Part shown: in pieces, positions 45,025-55,794 of the stretch
Numbering within the stretch: the stretch's first letter is position 1
Layout: the number at the start of each line of letters is the position of its first letter
Assembly: GCA_013407085.1 (NCBI GenBank)
Contig: JACCGJ010001503.1
Span: 38,548-102,547 of the forward strand
Direction: 5' to 3'
DNA from: Atriophallophorus winterbourni
Lineage: Eukaryota > Platyhelminthes > Trematoda > Plagiorchiida > Microphallidae
DNA length: 64,000 nucleotides
The notes under the pieces: generated by a model
Database searches by the model: none
What the model saw: the letters and a program-made list of their open reading frames with translations, nothing else
Told to the model about the DNA's origin: nothing
Position numbers and translations under genes: made by a program

Positions 45025-46140
45025 CATGTTTTTGATGTTCACTATATGGGGGTTCGCGAAACTTTCACCGTAACCTGGAAAGGTCTGGTCATAAAATTAA
45101 ATGAAATTATCATCGTAATGTCTTGCGTACTAATAGGGTGGCCTTAAATATTAAAGACATCACACCAAATGTTGTATTTTCCTACGGGATGCCTTTTTAT
45201 TGTTTTGATTTGTAAAATATAGTATAAACCGCATCTCGTTGGTTTACAGGTACCGTCTGATTGCCTGCGTAGGTTGCGGAATGGCGTCTTTCAATTTCAG
45301 GCCACGAGAAATTGCAGCGTTATATAGGTAGCTGGAATTAAATGTTGAATCAAATCGAATTCATTTCCTTTCGTGATTTCTGGAGTGTATTTTCTAAATT
45401 ATATTCGTTTTATATTGTTTCGGTATTAGATCAATTGGTTATCAGAAATGCTGGATTGCCTGATTGTAATCTTGTGTAAAATATCAATAGTACAATTTCA
45501 AAGGGATTTGCCGCCATTTTAGTTGTGTTCAATACGAGTTAGGTTGAATCTTACTCTTGTTAAGGTATCCTGCTTTGGGCGGATACGAAACCATTTGTGT
45601 CGGTTGATGAAGTGTTTGGAATATCCCTTCTTTTTAACTAGTTTGAATAGGTGATGCTCATAGTAAATAAGTTTTTGTCATTTAATGCAATGTCTTTTAG
45701 CGTGGTGGAATAGTGTGCTGACGCAGATTTGCTTAGAAGTTATATGGTTCTTGCTGTTATATATCAAAATATGGTCCTTTTGTGTTCATCTCGGTCAAGT
45801 AGTTTCCAATCCACCATGGCGCGTTTTCCTGACTAGTGGGTCTTCGTTACCATCGTTTTTCACTTTAGATTTAAAAAAGGGTGAACAAATTTTTGATGAG
45901 TTATCGAGAGACTTTCAGTTGCACTTCTATGATACTCAGGAAACTGTGATCTACGAAGCGGAGCAATATTCCACGTTTGATTAATCCACTCCGGTATTGG
46001 TATAGATGGTTCTTCCACCATCCCAGGAATGGGATAACTTAACGGTCCGTATATCTTTCTAGTGAACATAATGTGGATCTATATACAAATAACAAACAGC
46101 GACAGCAGGCGTTCATTATTGACCCATCTTCGCTTGCATT
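45025..46140. other. No assigned gene; unassigned frame at 45685-45984
   Basis: The plus frame ends SGSSLPSFFTLDLKKGEQIF, DELSRDFQLHFYDTQETVIY, EAEQYSTFD, which has protein-like composition and begins after a possible acceptor (gactag, 45837). No family was recognised. Confidence 0.2.
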
Positions 46141-46214
46141 CAGTTAATAAATAAAATATCGTTCGTAATGCAAAGGAATTTGAGTGCAATCGGTTAGAGT
46201 AGTTTTTGGGTAAC

Positions 46215-46245
46215 GTTTCACTTCTGACACAGAAGCTTCGTCAGA
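46215..46245 (-). ncRNA. Hammerhead ribozyme motif of the Penelope-like terminal repeat
   Basis: Minus strand: CUGACGA (46245-46239), stem II CUUCU/AGAAG, GAAAC (46219-46215), then GUU. The core is identical to the 11.1-kb copy. Helix I has an extra mismatch (UGUU before the core against ACCC). Confidence 0.55.
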
Positions 46246-46506
46246 ACAAGGGTGATAGTCAAGACAGGGAACATGATTAAGTAGCGGTCAACCCACCACC
46301 ACTTATTTGACCTTTCCGCTAAACAGCCTATAGTACGCTTACCGTGTGTCACGTCTCGTAGGAATGACCAGGATCAGTGGTCGATTTTCCTACTAATGTG
46401 TATCCATATCAATCTGATACAAGTGAACACGGTCAAGGTCAGTTGACACGGCGCATATGACTTTGCAGCCTGCTTAAAGTCGGTAGCAATTGTTGACGAT
46501 GAAATA

Positions 46507-47301
46507 ATGGTTAGCTTTGATGTTAGCGCTTTGTTCACCAACTTCGATACAACAAGTGCGTTACAACTAGCCAGACAGGCCTTGGAATCTGATGCCGGTC
46601 TGTCAGATCGCACAAACTTGAGCGTCCAGCAAATTATCAACGATGTATCGATCTGCCTAAGCATGAATCACTTCATATTTAATGAGCAATTATATAGACA
46701 AAAAGAAGGGTTGGCGATGGATTCACCGATATCTCTAGTACTTGCGAACATGTATATGTGGCATTTCGAGAACAAAGACCTTAACAATGAGGGGCTTAAG
46801 CCAAAATTATGGTGGCGCTATGTTGATGACACATTTGTTATCATCAAGCGAGATCAGTTAGAGGCATTCTTCAAATATTTAAATGAAATAGACCCACGTA
46901 TTACGGTCACAAAGGAAGTTGAGTCTTGCTCAGGCAATCTTCCATTTTTGGACTGTTTAGCACAAAAAGTAGACGGGAAAATAAAAACTTCTGTCTACCG
47001 GAAACCTATCGATGCAAATGCTGTACTACGATACTCTTCCGCTCATCCAAGACAAGTCTTTAGCTCCATATCCTGTTCCATTTTCCATCAGATAGAACAC
47101 CTGTGCGGCGACGAAAGAGACCGCAAGCAGGCGCACCGTAAAGCGAGCCAAAGGCTCATTGACCACGGTTATCCAAAAAGTTTTGTAAAACGCCAATTGA
47201 TAAAGGTAAAATACCCGTCAGAGAAATCGGAGAAAAATTGGAAAGATACAGTTTGTATACCTTACGTAAAATGCACATCTGAAACGATAGTGGAATCTTG
47301 A
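46507..47301 (+). pseudogene. Penelope-like reverse transcriptase (5'-truncated, frameshifted at the end)
   Basis: RT motifs of the Penelope class: MVSFDVSALFTNFD (motif A), EGLAMDSPISLVLANMYM (motif B), RYVDDTFVI (motif C with the catalytic DD), SGNLPFLDCLAQKVDGKI and VYRKP (motifs D/E). The 264-codon frame ends TIVES at 47301. The homologous continuation is in the adjacent frame from 47295 (NQAAIRVTYKKGKT), so a single-base indel near 47290 separates RT from the endonuclease part. The upstream thumb-side N-terminal region of the usual ORF is missing. Confidence 0.8.
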
Positions 47302-47528
47302 ACCAGGCGGCCATACGCGTGACTTATAAGAAAGGTAAAACTATCCGTTCGGTTCTGATGCACCTCATGGATAAGACACCTTTATCTAGCATCACGAATA
47401 GCATCTACAGAATCAACTGTAAGGACTGTCACAACTTTATATGCATGCTCAGCGAATATCATGAAGTGAGCATCCAAGAACCGAACTACGCGGTTTCTAC
47501 TAAATTTAATATCATTTTATGCATATGA
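47298..47528 (+). pseudogene. Penelope-like RT-to-GIY-YIG linker (truncated)
   Basis: NQAAIRVTYKKGKTIRSVLM is the end of the RT region; SIYRINCKDCHNFI is the Cys-x2-Cys that precedes the GIY-YIG nuclease. The nuclease's own YIG motif is lost (CMLSEYHEV follows), so the endonuclease is broken here. Confidence 0.65.
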
Positions 47529-47530
47529 CG

Positions 47531-47990
47531 AGGTTAGATAACTGGCTAAGTGTAGTGGCATGTAATTGCTCAGAATGTGAGTTACACATGTCATTAGAAT
47601 TTTGAAGGTGCATCTTGAGTTCTTGGCCAAGAAGCGCTCTGTATTGTATTGTTCGTTGCATGAAGCCGATATATAACAGTAGCTCATCTGTCCGATCTTC
47701 GTTGGGATTATTGCATTTCATTATTCATTCTGGCACATTTTTATGGTGAAACACTTAATGTCGATTTTAAGACTGTCTTATGAATCATTGAATTCATTGT
47801 AACGGAAGTGTGCAGCACATTACTTTGATAAGCGGTAAATTACTGTTTTGTCTCCTACACTATGAAAACATTATTACAAAAGTACTTCTTTTGTAATTAT
47901 AAAATATATTCTTTGCAAGTAGATTGATTGTGATGTAATGAAAGACATTGTGTGGTATTTTTCATTCATTTTCTGCTCTGGGGTTTATCG
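47531..47990. other. 3' flank of the neurexin-like gene; no further gene assigned
   Basis: On the minus strand this is the expected 3' UTR after the stop at 47996. A 69-codon minus frame (47721-47512) is not recognised. Confidence 0.3.
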
Positions 47991-47995
47991 TCCGT

Positions 47996-48713
47996 CTAGC
48001 TAATATCTGAAGAGTGTGAGATACGCTCATGAAAATCTTTTGATCCATGCTCAGGGTTCCTCCGCCACAACGGTTCTGACACCTTAATTACGCCAGGATG
48101 GATATACAATAGCGACCCCTGTGTGACCAGTGATTGCATTGCTGCGTTTGAGCTTGCAATACACGCGTATTGCTGTTCCGTCGTGGGCCGTACTAAAATA
48201 TTGATAGTTGAATTTGGACATATTGGAGGAATGGAAGTTCTCTTAACATTTTCAATATTACTTGAAATATTTTCTTTCTTGTCCAACAACGGATGAACTT
48301 CGTTGATTTGAGAACAGTATTCACTTCTCTGTTTGACATTTGGCGTCGAAAGGTTTGTAGAATTTCTTATTGAAGCATCAGCGTGTATAATTCGTTGAGA
48401 TTTCTTGATATGAAACCTGTAAACTAGAAAAGTCAGCGCAGCCAAAACGATGCACCCAGCACAAGTTACGCAGAGCAACAGCCATATGTTGACTTTTCCG
48501 ATTGTTAAAACGGCTGGTTCATTCAGTGCATTTCGCTTCATGTTTCCGGGTACAAATGTTTGGTTTTTTGATGATAAACTTTGTGTTGATATCAATCCTA
48601 CTGAGGGCCAAATTGCATCCGCTGATTTCACATCACTAGCGATACTCATAGCGCTATCAGCTGCCAGATGAGAAGAACCTGCGACGTCTCCATCCTCAGT
48701 TAGGTAAGCAAGA
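47996..48713 (-). CDS. Neurexin-like protein, last exon (transmembrane and cytoplasmic tail)
   Basis: The acceptor on the minus strand is gcttctgcag, before 48713. The first base completes a codon left by the 49465 exon, then LAYLTEDGDVAGSSHLAADS. A juxtamembrane Ser/Thr-rich stretch is followed by one hydrophobic helix (VNIWLLLCVTCAGCIVLAAL then TFLVYRF) and a basic stop-transfer (HIKKSQR). The tail is about 120 residues, ending ERISHSSDIS at the stop 47998-47996. Neurexins are single-pass presynaptic adhesion proteins with LNS/EGF ectodomains. The canonical C-terminal PDZ-binding EYYV is not present, so the family assignment relies on the upstream LNS exons. The frame can also be read from an ATG at 48754 inside the intron, which is not preferred. 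Confidence 0.65.
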
Positions 48714-49464
48714 CTGCAGAAGCAATGCAATGTTAAAACAATATTAATCATCAAGTGTAAGCAAATGTTCGATTAAAATGTTGTTGCAATATGTGAGCTT
48801 TGAGATATCATTTTAAGGTTAATTTCTACCTATCAAGCGCAAATCTAAAGTTAGTACAGGCAGACTTCGTGCATGGATTTTGGGATATAGATGATACAGC
48901 ATGATATCCCATATAGTACTGTAATATAATACCAAGATGGAAACTGTTTTAAAAAATTTTACAAAAACTTCACAAAGTTAATAAGAATAAAATGAGTTCA
49001 CCGAAAATTTAAATTGTTCAATGTGGATCAATGCATTGCAGGACCTGATAAATATATTCTATGCCATGTGAAATAGCTTATTCTCGTTCTCCTTATTGCG
49101 AAATTTCGAACTACTGAAAATAAGCACTTAATTTTAATTCATGTTTTTCTTCAGTAATGTGTGTGTGTTTTAAACATCGTCCGATTCACAAAGAAAATTA
49201 ATTCGACAGATTTGATGAGCATCTGTTGAAATATTCCAGGGTATTCTTGTGTTAAAATATGCTTTAAAAATAGAAAAAAGTATACGTCAATCTAAACCAT
49301 TCCCGATAAACATGCTTGTACTGACAAATTATATAATTTATATTGACTTTGATGAAATTGTTTCTCATCATATTTGAGCATTCACAAAGATCTGATATAA
49401 CATATATTAAAAGTTTTCGGCAGATTATATTATCACATAGTGAACTTGTGCATACTAAACTTAC
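48714..49464. other. Intron of the neurexin-like gene
   Basis: Bounded by donor gtaagt (49464-49459) and acceptor ctgcag (ending at 48714). AT-rich with no repeat recognised. Confidence 0.5.
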
Positions 49465-49606
49465 TTTCGGAATGGACTTTTTGTTCCCAGTCTAGGATGG
49501 AACGACGACACTTGCCTCACGTTTGCGTACCGCATAATTTGAATAAAAGGCGCGAATTGTAACCCCGAAGCCAATTCATTCAACTGTAATCCATTGTAAA
49601 AAGCAC
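49465..49606 (-). CDS. Neurexin-like protein, LNS C-terminal exon
   Basis: Acceptor ttttctag, donor gtaagt. It encodes (G)AFYNGLQLNELASGLQFA, PFIQIMRYANVRQVSSFHPR, LGTKSPFRK. This matches the end of neurexin LNS domains ('G.LSGLYYNGLKVLNMA....NVRLVG'). The phase (two bases in, two bases out) fits both neighbouring exons. Confidence 0.7.
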
Positions 49607-49949
49607 CTAGAAAACGGTAGAAAAAGATCTGCTCTTTGTATTGAATCTATTGCAACCTTGTAAAGCGTTTTCGAAACTTTTCCCTTTTTTATGCAATCAA
49701 TTTTTATTGCCTGCTTTCTTTGATTAATATTCAGCTCTTACAACAGGCGCATCGACGTTATTATTATTCGGGTTCCGTTTAAATCAGACGTTGGTTTATT
49801 AATGAGTCCTTGTTCCGCGACATTTACTACAACCCTAAACGTTTTAGTTGATTATGGATAGAGTCGGGTTACCACAGAAATAAGTCATTTCCAAGTGTAT
49901 TTTGTACGTTAAAACGATAGACCATTTCTAAAATGCTCATTTGCAGGCA

Positions 49950-50005
49950 TTTTCATTACACACACCCAACGATCAGTTTCTTTGGATGTTTGCGTAAGTG
50001 TAACT
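49950..50005 (-). repeat. Degenerate hammerhead-repeat segment in an intron
   Basis: Minus strand: 'acgcaaacatccaaaGAAAC' then 'tgatcgttgggtgtgtg' parallels 'acggcaaacagccagaaacc' and 'ggtagtggtgtg' of the 241-bp family. The CUGAUGA part is lost. Confidence 0.4.
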
Positions 50006-50057
50006 TGTAGACAGTTTCATTTTAAGCACAACTTAGGCAAACTGCTTCGAGTGAAGT

Positions 50058-50100
50058 TTTGCTGATGATGTCATCTAGCCTAATTACGAAACGTTCAACA
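50058..50100 (+). repeat. Hammerhead-like motif in a neurexin-gene intron
   Basis: ctgatga at 50062-50068 and gaaac at 50088-50092, followed by GUU. Stem III is the palindrome ACGU and three helix-I pairs (UUG/CAA) can form. The intervening 19 bases do not make a convincing stem II, so the copy is probably decayed. Confidence 0.4.
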
Positions 50101-50104
50101 TCAA

Positions 50105-51750
50105 GTACGCAAGCTCGGCGAACACAAGTTGAACACCATCCACAGCCTGAGCTACGAATATTGTCCTTTATTACTGAATACCTTATAACAGTGAGTCAAG
50201 TGATCCGGAGCACGGGTAATTCACACCAGCGGCACAACGACGTTTGAAAAAGAGCTAACAGAGCCTTGGATTTCTGACGTGCTACATAGAAATGGAGATG
50301 GGATCACTCATCCGGAAGATATGGTCAAGTGGGAGAAGAAAAATTGTTGATTTTGGTGCAGAACAAAAAACATACATAGAATATAGTCAAATAATGCTAT
50401 AGAACACGTTTTTGCATATTGGTTAACATTATTTGAAATTTATGGACTCTCGAATGAGTCATGTTGAACATTGTTCAATGGAATGTGTATAAAATCTCAA
50501 GAATCAAGAATCAGGATTTTATGGTGAAAAAAGCAATCACTTCGCATGTACCATTGGATGACAGCTATAAAGAATACAGAAGATTCTATCTAAATTCTCT
50601 TAAGGTGTTTGGTTTGTGTAGGTTCATATGGGGTCAATTTACAGACAATTGTAAGTGCAAGATCGTTCTAAATCTGTTTTAACTTATATCAAAATTGTAG
50701 GTTAATAAATACAGTGGTCTGAGCGATCAAGCACTTTGGGTTTTGATGTATTTATTTTGAAAAATTATAAAATAAATAATATCTTCACATTTCAATAATC
50801 CTAAATTCAATCTAACTTCGTCAACATAACTGACACATAGATACTGAAATATATTGCGTATATTTTAAAATTGTAACTAGGATTGAAAAATACGATTTCA
50901 GCTGCACAATCTCTTTACCCCCAGCTGTGACGCCCCTTAGCCAGTGGCTTTCACACTTTTAATTTTCACTGGATTGTTCCAATTAACCCGGCATCCAACT
51001 AAGTTAAGTAAGAATCCCACACAGTGAACAGCAAGCAAAATTCACAAAAAACTTGAAGCGTGGTTAGCTTAATCACAATTGAAATTTCTTCGGGCAAAAA
51101 ATTCTACGAACTGCAATTACCGAGAAGAATCTGGTATGGTTGTATTGCACCATACTTGTATGTCATGTTATTAAGACAAACTAATAAGACCAACACTAAT
51201 TGATTTTATCATCAACATAAAAATAAATTTTCGAATTTGACCTAAGTTGTTTATTTGCTTCAATTTGAAATGACCTTCAATTATCCTGTTATTTGAAAAT
51301 ACTTGGGAGCAATATGTGTTTTGAATGAATAGAAATATTCTCAATGTTTGCGTAATTCAAAGAGCAACGAAAATTTTCCTAGGGATTCAATGTGTAGTTG
51401 GAAAAGTTTCCATTTAAAGAGATGTGCAAACATTTATGAGTAATAATTCAAATATTTCTTTGGAATCAGCTATTAATTAACAATTCATATCACGAGCAAG
51501 CGCTTGTCCTATTAAGCTACGAGAAGAGTTATTTTAGTCCCATCCATAAACATGAAGTCGTTAAACTCTTATTGGTCTGAGGAATAATATAGCATGCTGA
51601 ATCATTGGCACTGACCATATGAAACTAGCGAACTGCTTGAACATAGACAACTTCAAATAGGAAAACTAGGCATAATTCTGAGTGTTCGCTTATTTGCATA
51701 CGACTGATACTTCTCGAATGGTTTGTTTGACAATTTTAAAGCAGATTTAC
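50105..51750. other. Intron of the neurexin-like gene; nothing recognised
   Basis: AT-rich with short frames only. Confidence 0.4.
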
Positions 51751-51849
51751 CTGAGATATAACCTTTGAAATAATCTGTTCTATTTAAATGTGGTGCGTGT
51801 CCAAGCCATATCGATTCTTGGTTGTCAAATTGTTTTCCAAACGTTCCGG
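51751..51849 (-). CDS. Neurexin-like protein, LNS exon (33 codons)
   Basis: Acceptor tttcatcaattttag, donor gtaaat. Two bases, then GTFGKQFDNQESIWLGHAPH, LNRTDYFKGYIS and one base. This is the 'L.D..IWLGG.P.......F.GYISG' stretch of an LNS/laminin-G domain. Its last base plus GT of the next exon make Gly, giving the conserved GYISGAFYNGL across the junction. Confidence 0.7.
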
Positions 51850-51904
51850 CTAAAATTGATGAAAGAAAATGATGACCGTTTTGCATGCAAGAATTTGCGG
51901 TCGT

Positions 51905-52904
51905 NNNNNNNNNNNNNNNNNNNNNNNNNNNNNNNNNNNNNNNNNNNNNNNNNNNNNNNNNNNNNNNNNNNNNNNNNNNNNNNNNNNNNNNNNNNNNNNN
52001 NNNNNNNNNNNNNNNNNNNNNNNNNNNNNNNNNNNNNNNNNNNNNNNNNNNNNNNNNNNNNNNNNNNNNNNNNNNNNNNNNNNNNNNNNNNNNNNNNNNN
52101 NNNNNNNNNNNNNNNNNNNNNNNNNNNNNNNNNNNNNNNNNNNNNNNNNNNNNNNNNNNNNNNNNNNNNNNNNNNNNNNNNNNNNNNNNNNNNNNNNNNN
52201 NNNNNNNNNNNNNNNNNNNNNNNNNNNNNNNNNNNNNNNNNNNNNNNNNNNNNNNNNNNNNNNNNNNNNNNNNNNNNNNNNNNNNNNNNNNNNNNNNNNN
52301 NNNNNNNNNNNNNNNNNNNNNNNNNNNNNNNNNNNNNNNNNNNNNNNNNNNNNNNNNNNNNNNNNNNNNNNNNNNNNNNNNNNNNNNNNNNNNNNNNNNN
52401 NNNNNNNNNNNNNNNNNNNNNNNNNNNNNNNNNNNNNNNNNNNNNNNNNNNNNNNNNNNNNNNNNNNNNNNNNNNNNNNNNNNNNNNNNNNNNNNNNNNN
52501 NNNNNNNNNNNNNNNNNNNNNNNNNNNNNNNNNNNNNNNNNNNNNNNNNNNNNNNNNNNNNNNNNNNNNNNNNNNNNNNNNNNNNNNNNNNNNNNNNNNN
52601 NNNNNNNNNNNNNNNNNNNNNNNNNNNNNNNNNNNNNNNNNNNNNNNNNNNNNNNNNNNNNNNNNNNNNNNNNNNNNNNNNNNNNNNNNNNNNNNNNNNN
52701 NNNNNNNNNNNNNNNNNNNNNNNNNNNNNNNNNNNNNNNNNNNNNNNNNNNNNNNNNNNNNNNNNNNNNNNNNNNNNNNNNNNNNNNNNNNNNNNNNNNN
52801 NNNNNNNNNNNNNNNNNNNNNNNNNNNNNNNNNNNNNNNNNNNNNNNNNNNNNNNNNNNNNNNNNNNNNNNNNNNNNNNNNNNNNNNNNNNNNNNNNNNN
52901 NNNN
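51905..52904. other. Assembly gap (1,000 N)
   Basis: Exactly 1,000 undefined bases, so the size is probably nominal. It lies inside the neurexin-like gene and cuts the exon at 53073-52905 or the intron after it. Confidence 0.99.
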
Positions 52905-53073
52905 TGTGGTATTGTGTGGAGTTGACAGAAAGTGACGAGTTGTAGGAATATTTCGTCACCCGAATTAGCCACGAATTTGTCAGCCTCCCGTTGAGAATAA
53001 TGGTGTGAAATTGATTTAACGTTGAGTATTTATCCGAGTAGTACCCGACAGTGGTAAACACCGGCGAGTTAAT
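52905..53073 (-). CDS. Neurexin-like protein, LNS exon cut by the gap
   Basis: The acceptor gcagttag ends at 53074. In phase 0 it reads INSPVFTTVGYYSDKYSTLN, QFHTIILNGRLTNSWLIRVT, KYSYNSSLSVNSTQYH and then enters the gap. The 'LN..(F/W)H(T)I...R' block is the laminin-G 'W-H-x-V' motif with Phe for Trp. The donor is hidden in the gap. Confidence 0.5.
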
Positions 53074-53079
53074 CTAACT

Positions 53080-54190
53080 GCAGAAACACAAAAGCGATTC
53101 AAATAAACGAACGAAATGCAGAAAATTCACGGGTGACGCACTCAAAGAACGACACGTCTTAGATGGACAATTCTTGTGTGCGTAGATCCGTCGTAGCAAA
53201 CTTTCAGATAAATATCTAAAAATCAAACCGATCGGATGAAAACTATGAAAGTTGTATCCAAAAATATCGGAGTTCAAGATTAATCCAACTACACGTCTCG
53301 ACTTGCCATGAACTGATTCCTTGTGTTACTTGTGCAAGATAATTAACTGGAAGAAGTGGCAGACAAGAAATGGAACATAATTACAACCATTGCACAAATC
53401 ACCTATTCACCACTAGAAATAACTACGCGAAAAAGTTGAAAATCCACATTTGATAGTCAGGAATGTGGTCTCAAAACCCAAGAGGATTCTAACCACATAT
53501 GGTGAATAGATAAATAAATTCAGTGACTAAAGTAGAGGATAAATCCTCATTTACAATCGGGGAGTAACCTAATTGCCACAATCGGTGCAATGCAGTAACG
53601 GTGACGGTTCGGAATATTTCGGCTATATTCCAATGAAAAATTGATGGTTCATTTTAGTGTTAAAGTCAGAATATATCAATGAGTATTATGAAGTTTAAAA
53701 AGCAGGACGGAAACACACGAACGTTTTCGGTGTGAATTGTGAGTGAATTGAGTTGTGTAACTTATGAAGATTGAATTATCGGATTAGTATGCATTCCTTC
53801 ATCAAGCTTTCCATATGTTGTGTACAATTGTGTTGAAAATGCAGCTACATTTTTCTAAATTAGTTCTCCAGTGCTTTTCAAAGACTGCTTGTTCTACGAT
53901 AAAAATAATAAGTTTATTTTCAAAAAAGCCTGAAATTCGGTTTTCGAAATTGCGTTACATTTTCGTTTCCATCCTCTAGTTTTATAACATTTTGCGAACA
54001 AATGTTATCGATTTTTTCGGAATGAAATATGGATGCGTATGAGACAAATAAGCGAGATTCACATCGATCGGAACGAAACCTTTTGATAAATCTCATTGGA
54101 AAATGTCGAATATTGTCACAACCACAAATGTGAAGTTTTAAAGTTTACATCTAACTAAATAACGAAATTGCGATTTGTAAAAAGCTTGAC
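53080..54190. other. Intronic sequence of the neurexin-like gene, no exon confirmed
   Basis: A 67-codon minus frame (53277-53074) abuts the next exon but contains its acceptor tract, so it is likely intronic. Phase arithmetic between the flanking LNS exons (one base left, phase 0 needed) implies that an exon is missing from the annotation. Confidence 0.35.
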
Positions 54191-54194
54191 TGAC

Positions 54195-54413
54195 CACGAA
54201 GATTATAGGTACTCTTATATTGATCCAGGTTTAATTTTAGCGCGGATTGAGTACGATGTACCAAGATGCGATGAAAGTGACCGTCAGAAACTCGAAGGTT
54301 CTTTTCAATCACACGAAGCTTTCCAGCACCAAAGTTGCAATCCAAATGCAGGAAATCATCTTGCTTTAAAGGGATTGGAATGCGTATGCGCGCAAAGTAT
54401 AAATTGTAGACTA
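54195..54413 (-). CDS. Neurexin-like protein, LNS exon
   Basis: Minus strand, acceptor attctaccag (or a second AG three bases on), donor gtcagt. It reads VYNLYFARIRIPIPLKQDDF, LHLDCNFGAGKLRVIEKNLR, VSDGHFHRILVHRTQSALKL, NLDQYKSTYNLR. The order DDFLHLD, FGAGKL, VSDGHFHRILVHR, LNLD matches the laminin-G core ('D.L.LEL..G....L.DG.WH.V.V.R....L.LD'). Boundaries are estimated within a few bases. The plus-strand frame 54168-54449 is its antisense shadow. Confidence 0.6.
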
Positions 54414-54419
54414 CTGGTA

Positions 54420-55490
54420 GAATTTGTAAATCTACGTGAAATACAATGAGATATTGGTATAGAATATAACATAATGGTACTTCCGAATTTCGTTACATGT
54501 AGTCGTAGGAACAGTAAATTTTTCGATAATGGGAGGATAATTATAGTTGGAAAATGCATCTTCAAACAAAATGTTTTCTGAGAGGGTGTGTCATCGGAGT
54601 AATCAGTAAACAGTTGTCATTACCGGGTTATTTAAAATGAACTTATACATTTCATTGAAAATTGATTCAATGTGTGTTGATAAAATATCTGATTATCAAG
54701 CGTTTCGGAGATTGTTTTATTCATAAAATCAAACCATAATCTGCATAATTATCTTAGTGTATAAATGTAATCAAACATGATTAGACTATGCACGCATACG
54801 GTGTAATGCTATATATTTTCATCAAATTTGCTGTCTATGAACACAAGATTAGAATTATTAGAAACGGTATGGACGAACATTTCTGGGGAGTCGATTAAAT
54901 GCATTTCATCACAGTTCAACAGAGTTTACTTATAACTCATATAATCAAACCAAAGGTATATCTCTCGTAAAAGAATTGACCAATTTTGTGGAATGCCTAA
55001 TGCTATTCATTGTTCATCTTTTTTCTCACGACCGACTTCTACAAATGAATGATTCAATAACACTAGTAATTTAAGATCCACAAATCAGATTTTCACCTCT
55101 GTTAACTACGGTAACAAAAATTGGAAAAAATAACTATTTTTGATAATGATTGCATTGTTAGATTACACTCAACTTTGTTCTATTATTCACGGCATCACGC
55201 TGTTCAGAATTTATGATATTGTATGAACTTTTAAAGAGTGTCATTCTGTTTTGAATTTGATTAAAAACGGTAATATTAGGAAACAGTTGATATCCCACAA
55301 GCATTTATATCTTAATATTATACATACGTGAAAATGCCAAGTTATTTAATGCCCATGTAAAAAAGCCATGTTTAATCAATTGGGTGAAATGAATGATGAA
55401 AATTTCGACGTATTTTGTATTAAATATGCATTCAGATCGACACATGATTTTCACAGAATTAAAAAACAAGTTTATTTCAAGTATTGAAAT
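54420..55490. other. Intron of the neurexin-like gene
   Basis: No exon or repeat recognised up to the Gypsy insertion. Confidence 0.4.
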
Positions 55491-55539
55491 ATAAGATATT
55501 GGGGTAATTGTTCAAATGACAATCAATAATTCTGAATCG

Positions 55540-55794
55540 TCCTAAACCTCTCATGGAAATGAAATCGCCAAAATCTTTCAGTGAACTTCGATCGGTAAGG
55601 GAGTGTTACAATAAGTTCATCCAAAATTTTTGCAACAGTTGATAATTCATTGTTTACATTACTGAATGCTACAACGTTCAAGTGGACTGCTGAACATGAA
55701 AAGACCGTTCGGGATATTTTATCCATACTGCAATCCAGTGTATTATTCAAGCCATTTACATGACATTTGGGTTCTGTTTTAATCACAGTTGCTT
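55540..55794 (+). pseudogene. Gypsy Pol: RT C-terminus and connection (fragment)
   Basis: Plus-strand frames read PKSFSELRSVRECYNKFIQN, then after a shift LFTLLNATTFKWTAEHEKTV, RDILSILQSSVLFKPFT, and ITVAS. This is the 'P....ELRSFLGL.NYYRKFI..FA', 'F.WT.E.E.AF..LK..L' and 'ITDAS' path of Gypsy Pol. It contains a frameshift and a stop, and ITVAS replaces the ITDAS that begins RNase H, so the first catalytic Asp of RNase H is changed to Val. Confidence 0.65.

Larger units (their letters stand above)
46150..47530 (+). mobile_element. Penelope-like element, 5'-truncated, with an inverted terminal repeat
   Basis: 46165-46440 is the terminal region also seen at 10.9-11.2 kb, here with the hammerhead on the minus strand (46245-46215), that is, opposite to the RT. 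It is joined near 46465 to RT coding sequence (FAACLKSVAIVDDEIMVSFD in frame). The order, inverted terminal repeat next to a 5'-truncated RT, is typical of Penelope-like copies. Downstream of 47530 no terminal repeat was seen. Confidence 0.75.

Noticed and set aside
48450..48671. 73-codon plus-strand frame
   Set aside because: Antisense to the neurexin-like last exon, which has a clear transmembrane segment and matching splice phase.
51653..53061. Several 350-440 codon open frames on both strands
   Set aside because: They are open only because they cross 1,000 N. Only the flanking exon pieces on the minus strand have coding signatures.
54168..54449. 93-codon plus-strand frame
   Set aside because: It is antisense to a minus-strand laminin-G exon whose translation fits the family far better.
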